Shown piece by piece: positions 55,450-64,000 of a stretch of 64,000 nt of DNA. Within the stretch, counting starts at the first letter, position 1; the number at the start of each line of letters is the position of its first letter. Source of the DNA: Arhodomonas aquaeolei DSM 8974 (GTDB taxonomy: Bacteria; Pseudomonadota; Gammaproteobacteria; Nitrococcales; Nitrococcaceae). Both the position numbers and the translations under genes were made by a program. The notes under the pieces are model-generated. The model ran no database searches. It saw only the letters and a list, made by a program, of their open reading frames with translations, and was not told where the DNA came from. The stretch spans positions 209,654-273,653 of the forward strand of contig NZ_KB894802.1 in NCBI RefSeq assembly GCF_000374645.1, read 5' to 3'.

Positions 55450-56070
55450 ATGGCACGGGTGCTGATCGCCGACGATCACCCGCTCATGCGGGATGCGTTG
55501 CGTCCCGTGTTGCGGGATCTTTTCGGTAGTGATGTAACGATTCGTGACGCGGACAGCGTGGAGGCCAGCCTCGCCGCGCTGGAGGCGGCGTCGTTCGATC
55601 TCATCCTCTTCGATCTGTGCATGCCCGGCGGCGGTGACGCGGCCGCGCTGATGGCCGTGCGCGAGCGCGCCGCGGCGGTGCCGCTGGTGGTGATCTCCCA
55701 CCGCGAGGACGCTGCGGTGGTGCGCCAGAGTATCGCCGCCGGCGCCACCGGCTTCATCCCCAAGTCCCTGAACACCACGCTCATCCGCAGCGCGCTGCAG
55801 CTCGTGATCGACGGCGGGCAGTATTTCCCGAGCTGGGCGTTCACCGAGCGCGAGGCGAGCCCCGTGGCCGGGGAGCGCGAGCTCAGCGCGCTGACGCGGC
55901 GCCAGCGCACCGTGCTTCGCCTGCTCGGCGAGGGGCAGTCCAATCGCCAGATCGCCGAGCAGCTCCACCTCAGCGAGTGGACGGTCAAGGCCCACGTGAG
56001 CGCGGTGCTGCGCAAGCTCGGTGTCAGCACCCGGGTCGAGGCCGCGCTGATCGGCCGCGAGCTGGCCTGA
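55450..56070 (+). CDS. LuxR/NarL-type response regulator
   Basis: 206 residues: receiver with D55 (LILFDLCMPGGG) and a C-terminal LuxR helix-turn-helix (LTRRQRTVLRLLGEGQSNRQIAEQLHLSEWTVKAHV). Convergent with the hybrid kinase, the stops six bases apart, so the two probably form one pathway. The set resembles the ErbR/ExaE-type regulators of quinoprotein dehydrogenase genes in Pseudomonas. Confidence 0.9.
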   Translation: MARVLIADDHPLMRDALRPVLRDLFGSDVTIRDADSVEASLAALEAASFDLILFDLCMPGGGDAAALMAVRERAAAVPLVVISHREDAAVVRQSIAAGATGFIPKSLNTTLIRSALQLVIDGGQYFPSWAFTEREASPVAGERELSALTRRQRTVLRLLGEGQSNRQIAEQLHLSEWTVKAHVSAVLRKLGVSTRVEAALIGRELA

Positions 56071-56076
56071 TCCGCA

Positions 56077-57438
56077 CTACCTTCGCGCCTGGAGCAGGTC
56101 ACGCAGCCGTGCCGTGTCCACGGGCTTGTGCAGCAGCTCCACACCGAGTTCCCGGCACTGGCGCGTCAGCCATTCCCCGCGTTCGCTGGTGACGATGACT
56201 GCGCGCAGCCCCGGATGCGTGCCGCGCAGCCGCGTGGCGACCTCGAGGCCGTTCTCGCCGGCGCCGCCGAGGTGGTAGTCGATCAGCGCCGTGGCGGCGG
56301 CCGCCGGGGCCCGTTCGGGCGGGGCGTAGCAGGTGTGTACCCGGGCCCCCCACTGGCGCAGCAGCGTCGCCATGCCGAGCATCACCGCCTGGTCGTTCTC
56401 CACCACCAGGACCTCCTCGCCGGCGAGATCCCGGGCATGGGCACCTGAGTCCGCGCGCTGGCCGGGGTCCCGCGCCTGTTCCGGCTGGCCGGCGGGGAGG
56501 GTGATCCCGAAGGCCGAGCCGTGGCCGGGGCGGGAGCGCAGCACGATACCGGCGCCGATGAGCTCGGCGATCATGCGCACGATGGTCAGCCCGAGGCCGA
56601 GCCCCTGGGCCTCGCCGTCACGGCCGTTGCGTAGCTGGTAGAAGCCGCGGAAGATGCGCTGCTGCTCGCGCTCGGGGATGCCCGGGCCGGTGTCGTAGAC
56701 GCCCACCCGCCAGGCGCCCCGCCGCGGTCGCGCGGTCAGCAGGATGCCGCCGTCGCGGGTGTAGCGTACGGCGTTGCCGAGGAGGTTGCGCACGGCGCGC
56801 TCGACCAGCACCGGATCGCTGTATACGGTCGCCGGAGGGCAGCGAACCCGGCAGGTGAGGTCGGCGCTCTCGGCGTGCAGGCGGTATTCACCGCCCAGGC
56901 GGTGCAGCAGGACGTCGAGCCGGAAATGCGTCGGCTGGGGCTGGACCACGCCGGAGTCGAGCTTGGCGATGTCGATGAGGCTGCCGAGCAGGCTCTCCAT
57001 GGTCTCCAGCGTTGCCTGGCCGCTGGCGGCGAGGTCGAGGACCTCGTCGTCGTCGGCGCTGTCGGCGATGGCCTGCAGCAGCAGCCGTGCCGCGGTCAGG
57101 GGCTGCTGCAGGTCGTGGCTCACCGCGGTCAGGAAGTTCGACTTGTTGGCGCTGGCGCGTTCGGCACGGGCCTTGGCGCGCTGGAGCTCGTCCTCGGCGG
57201 AGCGCCGCCGGGCGATCTCGTCCATGAGTCGCCGGTTGGCCTCGACGAGCTCGGCGGTGCGGGCCTTGACCGTTTCCTCCAGCACCGCCGCGGTCTCGAA
57301 CAGGGCGTAGTCGCCGCCGCGGCTGCCCTGGTCCTGCTCGGCGCGCTCCATGAGTACGTCCACCATATGCAGCAGGCGCTCGTTCTCGCTGCGCAGCCGC
57401 TCGATCTCCGTGGTCCCGGCGTGCTGCCTGTCAGTCAT
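56077..57438 (-). CDS. Hybrid histidine kinase (NahK-like)
   Basis: 453 residues, soluble. N-terminal coiled coil (about 10-95), HisKA with H108 (FLTAVSHDLQQPLTAARLL), ATPase (NAVRYTRDGG, DTGPGIPEREQ, GLGLGLTIV) and a C-terminal receiver with D387 (ALIDYHLGG). ATG at 57438 overlaps the FIST gene stop, so both are co-translated. In Pseudomonas and Vibrio, NahK kinases paired with FIST proteins (NosP) report nitric oxide; whether that holds here is unknown. Confidence 0.88.
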   Translation of the reverse strand: MTDRQHAGTTEIERLRSENERLLHMVDVLMERAEQDQGSRGGDYALFETAAVLEETVKARTAELVEANRRLMDEIARRRSAEDELQRAKARAERASANKSNFLTAVSHDLQQPLTAARLLLQAIADSADDDEVLDLAASGQATLETMESLLGSLIDIAKLDSGVVQPQPTHFRLDVLLHRLGGEYRLHAESADLTCRVRCPPATVYSDPVLVERAVRNLLGNAVRYTRDGGILLTARPRRGAWRVGVYDTGPGIPEREQQRIFRGFYQLRNGRDGEAQGLGLGLTIVRMIAELIGAGIVLRSRPGHGSAFGITLPAGQPEQARDPGQRADSGAHARDLAGEEVLVVENDQAVMLGMATLLRQWGARVHTCYAPPERAPAAAATALIDYHLGGAGENGLEVATRLRGTHPGLRAVIVTSERGEWLTRQCRELGVELLHKPVDTARLRDLLQARR

Positions 57439-58609
57439 GGCCCAGGGCGATCCCCGTGAATGTCTGGTTGAGGTGCATGCGCTCGAACTGTTCGCCGTAC
57501 GTGGCCATCCCCGAGACACCGAAGCGTGTGAGCAGTTCGTTCATGGGGGCTTCCAGGCACTTGTGCTCGATCTCCCGGTGGCGCAGGGCGCAGTCGAAGG
57601 CGAGGGTGGTGGCGATGCCGCCCAGGTCGTCCGCCACCGCCTCGAAGCGATGCTGCAGGTCCGCGGCGAGGTCCCCCGCCATCGCGACGCGCAGCACGAT
57701 CCCCTGATCCACGGCGCAGGTGAACATCAGTCCTTCGCCGGGATCGGTGGAGACGAGGCGCACGGAGCGGATGTAGTAGGAATCGCCGACCTTCACCGCC
57801 GGCGGGCTGTTGGCGAGTACCGCGGGGGTGAGCCGTTCCGGTGCGGTGCCTATGGCACGGGCGTATTCATGGGCGGCGGGGCGGCCGTTGAGCTCCAGCA
57901 CCACGCGCCGGTCCGGGTCGGCGCGGGTGACCAGCAGCCGCTGCGGGCCTGGAGTGAAGTGGTGCGTGGAGAACGCGCGGAACGGCCGGCGGGGCCGCAG
58001 GAGCACGAGCACGGCGGCATTGTCGCGGCCACGGCCCTCGTGCCAGATGCGTCCCGGGCGTTCGCGGAAGTGATCCCCGGCGGATCCCCCGACCAGGCGC
58101 AGGTTCCCCAGGCCCTGGGCGATGGAGGACACGAGGCGCTCCTCGCACTGCGCCATACCGTCCACCAGCAGCAGCGCGAAGGCATCCTCCGGGCCCGGGG
58201 GCTCGCCGGTGAGGCGGTGCATCTCGCTCTTCAGCCAGCTCGCCGCCTGGAAGCCCCGGGAGAAGTCTATCCGGTCGACGTCTTCCAGGGTTGCCGTGAC
58301 CACCTCGGCCTCCGAGGGGAATGCCGCCGCGCTGACCCCGTGGCGTCGGTAGCCGGAGGGCCCGAGCACGGCGGAACCCACGGTGCCGAGCACCCGTGCC
58401 CCGGGACGGTGGCCCGCCAGCCGCTCGCTCACCGCCTCCAGCGGGTAGTCGCCGGAGCACCAGAGGAGGATCAGCGAGCGCGTCTCGGCGCCAAGGCCGC
58501 GGTCGATCTCCGCGGCGGCGAGGGCCGGGTCGTCGAGGGCGCTGTCCACGCGGCGGATCGCGGCACCGTGCCGGGCCGGTGTCGCCGATAGCCGGGGCGG
58601 TCGCTGCAT
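57431..58609 (-). CDS. FIST-domain sensor protein (NosP-like)
   Basis: 392 residues; FIST N-terminal domain (LGTVGSAVLGPSGYRRHGVSAAAF, about 75-100) and FIST C-terminal domain (ATTLAFDCALRHREIEHKCLEAPMNELL near the end). FIST proteins bind small ligands; NosP members bind heme and NO. The start at 58609 has a GAGGAGGAG site; the frame upstream is ignored. Operon with the kinase. Confidence 0.85.
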   Translation of the reverse strand: MQRPPRLSATPARHGAAIRRVDSALDDPALAAAEIDRGLGAETRSLILLWCSGDYPLEAVSERLAGHRPGARVLGTVGSAVLGPSGYRRHGVSAAAFPSEAEVVTATLEDVDRIDFSRGFQAASWLKSEMHRLTGEPPGPEDAFALLLVDGMAQCEERLVSSIAQGLGNLRLVGGSAGDHFRERPGRIWHEGRGRDNAAVLVLLRPRRPFRAFSTHHFTPGPQRLLVTRADPDRRVVLELNGRPAAHEYARAIGTAPERLTPAVLANSPPAVKVGDSYYIRSVRLVSTDPGEGLMFTCAVDQGIVLRVAMAGDLAADLQHRFEAVADDLGGIATTLAFDCALRHREIEHKCLEAPMNELLTRFGVSGMATYGEQFERMHLNQTFTGIALGHD

Positions 58610-58881
58610 CTGTTTCTCCTCCTCCCCGCCGTCGAACGGGTCTGTCATCGGAGATCGTAGCAGCATACACCGCGGCGTCGTCGTTGCCGGGGTGGCCGGT
58701 GGTCTGCGCGGTGCGCGTCGCGCCGGTGGCGCGATACCGGCAGAGCGGGGGCACTAACACTTTCGGGCTATGGGGTGGGGCGAAAAATGCTGCGAGGGGG
58801 CAATACAGAAGCCACCGGCGCCCTCCTAGGATTCGATAACGCGCAATGACAACGAGCAACGAACTACCGGGGAGGGAGGTC

Positions 58882-60237
58882 ATGCCGCGTCGAATCATCC
58901 CCCTGGGGCCGTTGGCCCCGTGCACGGCGGCCGTGCTCGCGCTGGCGTCGGCGAACGCCGCCGCCTACGAGGTCTACAGTGGCGAGGACGGCTCCAGCCT
59001 TAGCCTCGATACGGAGCTCGGCGTCGGCTATTTCTCCAGCCAGCAGGATTACACCGGCCAGGGCCGGGATGAGGTCAACTGGACCGAGGGCTACTTCAAG
59101 GCGGGCGTGTCCGGCGAGCGTGTGCTCGGTAACGGGGCGAGCGTCTACGGTGCGCTCAACGGGCTGGCCTCCGCCACCGACGGCGATGGCGACGCCGGCG
59201 GCTTCAGCACCGGTGACGAGAGCGAGTTCGACGTCGAGGACGCCTACGTCGGCTGGCGTTCCGGCTCGCTCATCGGCGGCGTGGACGATGCGGTGGACCT
59301 GTCCATCGGCAGCCAGTCGTTCACGGTCGGCGACGGCTGGCTGATCAACGGCGATGCGCTCAATTTCGGCGAGGGCTTCGGGGACTCCCTGAGCCGCGGC
59401 GGCGCCTACTGGCTCGCACCGCGCCATGCCTTCCGCCGCACCGCCATCGCCCGCTTCGAGACGGGCACGCCCTGGCGCGGCGATGCCTTCTACCTGGGGT
59501 CCGACAACGACGCCCAGGGCGACACCGAGCTCGCCGGCCTCAATGTCGAATACAACGACGAGGGCTGGGGCACGCTCGGGGCCACCTACCTGCACGTGCT
59601 GGATGTGGACGAGGACGACCTCGGCGGCGCCTACGCCTCCCGCGACGGGCTCAATACCGTCAGCCTGCGCGGCAACAGCAGCCTCGGCATCGACAACGCG
59701 GACTTCCGCTTCGAGGCCACGGTGCAGCGGGGCAGCCCCGACAACGCGGCGGACGTCGACGCCCATGCGTGGTACGTCGAGGGCAGCTACCAGTTCGCCG
59801 ACGTGTGGCTCGCGCCCAGGCTCGCCTACCGCTTCAGCAGCTTCTCCGGCGACGACCCGGACACCACCGACAACGAGGCCTTCGACCCGCTGTTCTACGG
59901 CTTCAGCCGCGGTTACGGGACCTGGTTCCAGGGCGAGGTCGCGGGCAACTACACCGGGCCGTTCAATTCCAACACCGACGTGCAGCACGTGGGGCTGTAC
60001 CTCCACCCGCACGAGCGCGTGCGCCTCGGAGCGCTGTACTTCGACTTCAACACCCGCGAGACCGCGCCGGGGACGAGCGACGACTACGCCCGGGAGCTGG
60101 ACGTGTTCATGGAGTACGCGGTCACCGAGCGGCTGTTCATCTCGCCGGTGTACTCGCGCTTCAACCCGGGGGACGGCTTCTCCGGCCCCGACGAGACCAA
60201 CAATTACTTCCAGGTCATCGCGATCTGGAACTTCTGA
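58882..60237 (+). CDS. Outer-membrane porin-like beta-barrel
   Basis: 451 residues. Signal peptide ending ALASANAAA; then strand-rich, acidic, Gly/Asp-rich sequence alternating polar and hydrophobic residues, ending in a C-terminal strand NYFQVIAIWNF with terminal Phe as barrel proteins have. Resembles alginate-export/AlgE-like or FpvA-unrelated porins; substrate not clear. GGAGGGAGG precedes ATG 58882. It begins the amine-oxidation cluster and may admit the amine. Confidence 0.75.
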   Translation: MPRRIIPLGPLAPCTAAVLALASANAAAYEVYSGEDGSSLSLDTELGVGYFSSQQDYTGQGRDEVNWTEGYFKAGVSGERVLGNGASVYGALNGLASATDGDGDAGGFSTGDESEFDVEDAYVGWRSGSLIGGVDDAVDLSIGSQSFTVGDGWLINGDALNFGEGFGDSLSRGGAYWLAPRHAFRRTAIARFETGTPWRGDAFYLGSDNDAQGDTELAGLNVEYNDEGWGTLGATYLHVLDVDEDDLGGAYASRDGLNTVSLRGNSSLGIDNADFRFEATVQRGSPDNAADVDAHAWYVEGSYQFADVWLAPRLAYRFSSFSGDDPDTTDNEAFDPLFYGFSRGYGTWFQGEVAGNYTGPFNSNTDVQHVGLYLHPHERVRLGALYFDFNTRETAPGTSDDYARELDVFMEYAVTERLFISPVYSRFNPGDGFSGPDETNNYFQVIAIWNF

Positions 60238-60259
60238 GCCAGAGGACGAGAGGCAGGCA

Positions 60260-61774
60260 ATGACGCAAGCGGCAGAGCAGCAATCCGTATTCGCCGGGGT
60301 CTCCGCGGCGGCCCGGGCGTTCGTCGAGCGCGAGCACGGACACTACATCGGCGGCGAATGGGTCGGCGCCTCCGGCGGCGAGCGCCTGCCGGTGCACGAC
60401 CCGGCCACGGGGACGGTCATGACCCGGGTCGCCGGTGGCCAGGGGGCCGATGTCGACCGCGCTGTCAGCGCGGCGCGGCATGCCTTCGAGGACGCCGAGT
60501 GGTCGCGCATGCGGCCGGTGGACCGGGAACGCCTCCTGTTCCGGCTGGCGGACGCCATCGAGGCGCACGCCGACGAGCTCGCGGAGATCGAGAGCCTGGA
60601 CCAGGGCAAGGCCGTCGGCATGGCCCGGAACCTGGATCTGACCATGGCCGTGGACTTCGTGCGCTACATGGCGGGCTGGGCCACCAAGATCGACGGACGC
60701 AGTGTCCAGCCCTCCGTGCCCTACCTGCCGGACCAGCAGTTCACCGGCTGGACCCGCAAGGAGCCGGTGGGCGTGGTGGGGGCCATCGTGCCCTGGAACT
60801 TCCCCGTCCTCATGGCGGTGTGGAAGCTCGCCCCGGCCCTCGCCACCGGCTGCACCGCGGTGCTCAAGCCCGCCGAGGAGACACCGCTGTCGGCGCTGCG
60901 CCTCGCCGAGCTGGCCGAGTCCGTGGGGACGCCGGCAGGCGTGATCAACGTGGTCACCGGCGAGGGGCACACCGCGGGTGCGGCGCTGTCCGGGCATCCG
61001 GGGATCGACAAGGTCGCGTTCACCGGCTCCACCGAGGTCGGCAAGCTCATCGGCAAGGCGGCCATGGACAACATGACCCGCGTGTCCCTGGAGCTTGGCG
61101 GCAAGTCGCCGGTGGTCGTGCTCGACGACATGGACCCGGCGGCCGCCGCCCAGGGCGCGGCGCAGGCGATCTTCCTCAATCACGGCCAGGTCTGCACCGC
61201 CGGCTCGCGGCTTTACGTCCACAGCCGCCAGTACGGCGCCGTGGTCGACGGCCTCGCCGGCATCGCCGGCGGCATGCGCCTGGGTTCCGGGCGTGATCCG
61301 CAGGCCCAGATGGGGCCGCTGGTTTCCCGCGAGCAGCAGCAGCGGGTGGCGGGCTACATCGACAGCGGCCGCGAGCAGGGGGCGCGGGTCGCCGCCGGCG
61401 GTCATACCCGCGAGGGCGGCTATTTCGTCGAGCCCACCATCCTCGCGGACACCAACCACGATATGCGGGTGGTGCGCGAGGAGATCTTCGGCCCGGTGCT
61501 CACCGTCATGCCCTATGACGACCTGGACGAAGTCGCGCGCCTGGCCAACGATACCCCGTACGGGCTCGGCGCGAGCATCTGGTCCAACGACCTCTCCCGG
61601 GTGCACCGCCTGATCCCGAAGATCCGCGCCGGCACCGTGTGGGTGAACTGTCACAACGTGCTGGACCCGGCCCTGCCGCTGGGCGGCTTCAAGCAGTCCG
61701 GCATCGGCCGGGAGCTCGGGCGCGAGGTGGTGGACCTGTACACCGAGACCAAGACGGTAATGATGAGTATCTAG
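60260..61774 (+). CDS. Aldehyde dehydrogenase, phenylacetaldehyde-type
   Basis: NAD-dependent enzyme oxidising the aldehyde product of amine oxidation. 504 residues. Catalytic Cys in the NHGQVCTAGSR loop, Glu in LELGGKSP, and PWNFP and FTGSTEVG motifs are all present. The DFVRYMAGWATKIDGR segment is typical of phenylacetaldehyde dehydrogenases (FeaB/StyD). Cytoplasmic. Frame open far upstream; ATG at 60260 fits length. Confidence 0.9.
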   Translation: MTQAAEQQSVFAGVSAAARAFVEREHGHYIGGEWVGASGGERLPVHDPATGTVMTRVAGGQGADVDRAVSAARHAFEDAEWSRMRPVDRERLLFRLADAIEAHADELAEIESLDQGKAVGMARNLDLTMAVDFVRYMAGWATKIDGRSVQPSVPYLPDQQFTGWTRKEPVGVVGAIVPWNFPVLMAVWKLAPALATGCTAVLKPAEETPLSALRLAELAESVGTPAGVINVVTGEGHTAGAALSGHPGIDKVAFTGSTEVGKLIGKAAMDNMTRVSLELGGKSPVVVLDDMDPAAAAQGAAQAIFLNHGQVCTAGSRLYVHSRQYGAVVDGLAGIAGGMRLGSGRDPQAQMGPLVSREQQQRVAGYIDSGREQGARVAAGGHTREGGYFVEPTILADTNHDMRVVREEIFGPVLTVMPYDDLDEVARLANDTPYGLGASIWSNDLSRVHRLIPKIRAGTVWVNCHNVLDPALPLGGFKQSGIGRELGREVVDLYTETKTVMMSI

Positions 61775-61841
61775 ACCGTGATTCCGGCGGTGGCCGCTGC
61801 CGCCGCCACAACGTCGCGAAGAGTAAGGGGGAAGAGGATCC

Positions 61842-62990
61842 ATGAAATCGCGAACCCGCCTGGCGCTGCTCATGGCCGGCGTGCTGACCGCCGGCCTGGC
61901 GAACGCGCAACTCGAGCCCGAGCAGCTCTCCGTCGAGGAGCTGCCCGATGCCAGTCCCCACTGGGTCTTCGTGGGGGATGTCAGCTTCTTCCACATGCCC
62001 GATTCCAAGGTCGTGCTCCTCGACGGCGACGCCGAGACGACCAACGAGGCGTACCTCGGGATGATGTCCACCGGCTACAACCCCGCCATCGAGGTGGCCC
62101 CGGACGGCTCCGAGCTCTATTCCGCGGAGACCTACTATTCCCGCGGTACCCGTGGCGATCGTGAGGACATCGTCACGATCTTCGACACGCAAACGTTGCA
62201 GCCCGTCGGTGAGATCGACATCCCGGAGAAGCGCCACTTCTCGCTGCTCCAGCCCTACGGCCTGGTCACGGCCAACGGCGGCAGCGACCTGCTGGTGTTC
62301 AACGTCACCCCCGCGACCAGCGTGAGCGTGGTCAGCCTCGAGGAGCGCAGCTACCTCAACGAGATCCCGCTGCCGGGCTGCGCGTTCATGTACCCGGCGC
62401 CCGAGGGCCGGCGCTTCGGCAGCCTCTGCGCCGACGGCTCGTTCGTGGTGGTGGACTACGACGGCGACGGCAAGGAGACCGGCCGCCAGCGCATGCAGCT
62501 GTTCGACGCGGGCACCAGCCACCTCTTCGAGAAGCCCGTGTACGTCGGCGACACGCTGTACTTCGTCTCCCACGAGGGCACCGTCCACCCGGTGAACTGG
62601 AGTGGCAAGATGCCCGAGTTCGGTGACACCTGGCAGCTCGCGAGCGACAGCGAGCGGGAGGCCGGCTGGCGCCCCGGCGGCTGGCAGATGGAGGCCGGGC
62701 ACGCCGCCAGCGACCGCCTGTACGTGCTCATGCACGAGGGCGGCGAGGACACCCACAAGGACCCGGGTACCGAGGTGTGGGTGTATGACACCGGCGCCGG
62801 CGAGCGCGGCCAGCGTATCGCGCTGAAGAACGCCGCCGTGTCGATCCAGACCACCGCCGACGACGAGCCCCTGCTGTTCGCCCTGCGTGCGGATTTTTCC
62901 GGTATGGATGTCTACGACGCCCGGTCGGGGGAATACCTGCACGGCTATGACGGCTTTGCGGACACGCCGTTCCTGATGCGGCGGCCCTAG
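61842..62990 (+). CDS. mauB: Methylamine/aromatic amine dehydrogenase heavy (beta-propeller) subunit
   Basis: Periplasmic large subunit of a TTQ-dependent amine dehydrogenase that passes electrons to a blue-copper or cytochrome acceptor. 382 residues with signal peptide (LLMAGVLTAGLANA). Propeller repeats include HWVFVGDVSFFHMPDSKVVLLDG and SKGTRGDRED-type text (here YYSRGTRGDREDIVTIFD), typical of MauB/AauB. The phenylacetaldehyde-type dehydrogenase next to it favours aromatic amine (aauB) over methylamine; the symbol is by family. Confidence 0.9.
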   Translation: MKSRTRLALLMAGVLTAGLANAQLEPEQLSVEELPDASPHWVFVGDVSFFHMPDSKVVLLDGDAETTNEAYLGMMSTGYNPAIEVAPDGSELYSAETYYSRGTRGDREDIVTIFDTQTLQPVGEIDIPEKRHFSLLQPYGLVTANGGSDLLVFNVTPATSVSVVSLEERSYLNEIPLPGCAFMYPAPEGRRFGSLCADGSFVVVDYDGDGKETGRQRMQLFDAGTSHLFEKPVYVGDTLYFVSHEGTVHPVNWSGKMPEFGDTWQLASDSEREAGWRPGGWQMEAGHAASDRLYVLMHEGGEDTHKDPGTEVWVYDTGAGERGQRIALKNAAVSIQTTADDEPLLFALRADFSGMDVYDARSGEYLHGYDGFADTPFLMRRP

Positions 62991-62996
62991 GAGGCC

Positions 62997-63435
62997 ATGA
63001 TGATCGATCCGGTAATCAGCGGGATCGCCAGGGGCGTGGTCGCCGTGCTGCTGCTCGCCGCCGCGGTCTACAAGCTGCGGGACACCGCCGGCTTCCGGCG
63101 CTCGATCCGGGACTATGCCCTGGTCAGCGAGGCCCTGGTCCGGCCGCTGGCGTGGGTCATTCCCCTCGCCGAGGTGTCCGCCGCCGCGGCGGTGGTCTTC
63201 GAGCCCACCCGGGTGGCCGGGGCGACGCTGGCGGCGGTGCTGTTCGCGGTATTCACCCTGGCGATAGGCGTCAACCTGGCGCGGGGCCGGCGGGACATCG
63301 ACTGTGGCTGCTTCGGCCCGTCCCGGGGCCAGCAGCTCAGCGGCTGGCTGCTACCGCGCAACGGGGTGCTGGTGGCGCTCGCCGGCGTGGCGGCCCTGCC
63401 GCCGACCGGCCGCGCCCTCGGCGGGCTGGACTACT
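62997..63435 (+). pseudogene. mauE: mauE, 3' end disrupted by an IS481 element
   Basis: Membrane protein needed for maturation of the TTQ small subunit. The frame reads as MauE with four membrane helices and the conserved DCGCFGP cysteine motif up to ALGGLDY (about residue 146), then passes into IS sequence and ends at 63494 with a foreign 19-residue tail. Family members run on for about 40 more residues. Whether the truncated protein still works is not known. mauD and mauA should lie beyond the element. Confidence 0.82.
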
Positions 63436-64000
63436 TGTGGAGTCTCACCAGGTTGTCCCCGGATAGGCCGAGGACGCTGATGGGTGTTTGGTGATTAAGG
63501 CTAGCGTGCTGTCGGTGCCAGTTGTAGTCGTGCTGCCAACGCGGCAGGTGCGCGGCGCGCTCGTTTGAATCCTGGTAGGCGAAGGCATAGGCCCACTCGC
63601 GCAGCGCGGTCTGGATGAAGCGCTCGGCCTTGCCGTTGGTGCGTGGGCGGTAAGGCCGGGTGAAGCGGTGTTGGAGACCGAGCTCGCGGCAGGCGCGAGC
63701 GAAGGCGCGTGAGCGATAGCAGGCGCCGTTATCGGTGAGCACGCGGCGCACGGTGACGCCCAGGCGCGCGTAGTAGGCCAGCGCCGTGCGCAGGTGGCGG
63801 ATGGCCGAGTCGGCGGTTTCATCAGGCTCGATGGCGATGTGCGCGATGCGCGAGCGGTCATCGACGGCGACGTGCACGAACTCCCAGCCTGCGCCCCGAG
63901 ACTCGTGGGTGCGCTTGCCGGTGGCGCGGTGTCCGGGGCGCTGGAAGCGGCCGAGCTTCTTGATATCGAGGTGGAGCAGATCGCCGGGGTGCTCGTGCTG
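63431..64000 (-). CDS. IS481-family transposase, 5' end outside window
   Basis: DDE transposase (rve domain), 190 residues visible. The frame runs to the window edge; first acidic residue in LLHLDIKKLGRF, second in RVLTDNGACYRSR, third in NGKAERFIQTALREW. Reads toward mauE. The stop codon lies at 63431-63433, five bases outside the apparent IS end. Confidence 0.92.
   Translation of the reverse strand, partial: QHEHPGDLLHLDIKKLGRFQRPGHRATGKRTHESRGAGWEFVHVAVDDRSRIAHIAIEPDETADSAIRHLRTALAYYARLGVTVRRVLTDNGACYRSRAFARACRELGLQHRFTRPYRPRTNGKAERFIQTALREWAYAFAYQDSNERAAHLPRWQHDYNWHRQHASLNHQTPISVLGLSGDNLVRLHK
63436..64000 (-). mobile_element. IS481-family insertion sequence, partial
   Basis: Left end placed at TGTGGAGTCTCACC (63436), where the mauE reading and flanking sequence stop and IS-like terminal bases begin. 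The other end is outside the window, so target duplication cannot be checked. Confidence 0.75.

Noticed and set aside
59426..60259. 278-residue extension of the aldehyde dehydrogenase frame
   Set aside because: It is an out-of-frame reading of the porin gene.

Overview
The window is GC-rich, densely coded DNA from a flagellated gammaproteobacterium. The fleQ-type master regulator, sigma-54-like promoters, fleN/flhF and a cheY-cheZ-cheA-cheB-parC-parP-cheW order are typical of Pseudomonas-like polar flagellation. GC content, the GTAGGTCGTGC repeat family and the TRAP, aromatic and amine catabolic genes would fit a halophilic Ectothiorhodospiraceae-type lineage, but that placement is inference. 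No rRNA, tRNA or CRISPR was recognised.

Layout. 1-28120: one flagellar/chemotaxis block. It holds the 3' part of fleQ, a 101-bp tandem repeat array where fleSR would sit in Pseudomonas, then fliEFGHIJKLMNOPQR, flhB, flhA, flhF, fleN, fliA, cheYZAB, parC, parP, cheW and a DUF2802 gene. Facing these on the minus strand are a second FliK-like gene and a stand-alone FlhB C-terminal domain (flhX). Sigma-54-like -24/-12 sites precede fliE, flhB and a diguanylate cyclase gene at 28281. 29321-34087: an OmpR-type two-component pair followed by a three-gene lipid-linked glycosylation operon (ArnC-like, LAB_N, ArnT-like), probably lipid A or envelope modification. 34122-40534: a FAH-family enzyme, an L,D-transpeptidase, a metallophosphoesterase with a possible 15-codon upstream ORF, and an operon joining a lipoprotein substrate-binding protein to a membrane diguanylate cyclase. 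40992-44576: the homogentisate pathway (hmgA, marR, fahA, maiA) with two related operator-like sites. 44647-48769: a UvrD/Rep helicase, then leuA preceded by a leucine-rich leader peptide gene.

50251-51281: a non-coding stretch of special interest. After a terminator it carries two tandem, homologous, promoter-to-terminator units that look like ~59-nt sibling small RNAs with an exposed CUCUCCUCCU (anti-Shine-Dalgarno) segment, plus a possible third degenerate copy. 51282-55363: a TRAP transporter operon, a MarR regulator and a small unknown protein. 55450-58609: a LuxR-type response regulator convergent with a FIST-domain sensor plus hybrid histidine kinase operon (NosP/NahK-like). 58882-64000: porin, phenylacetaldehyde-type aldehyde dehydrogenase, the heavy subunit of a methylamine/aromatic amine dehydrogenase, and mauE, which is cut near its 3' end by an IS481-family element that runs off the window.

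How it fits together: FleQ (sigma-54) would drive the class II flagellar operons; FlhF/FleN set flagellar number and place; FliA drives late genes; ParC/ParP recruit the chemosensory array to the pole. The two diguanylate cyclases (both with a GGDEF-type site and an upstream RxxD site) add c-di-GMP input. The catabolic part suggests use of aromatic amino acids and amines: periplasmic amine oxidation yields an aldehyde that the aldehyde dehydrogenase converts to an acid, and homogentisate is taken to fumarate and acetoacetate.
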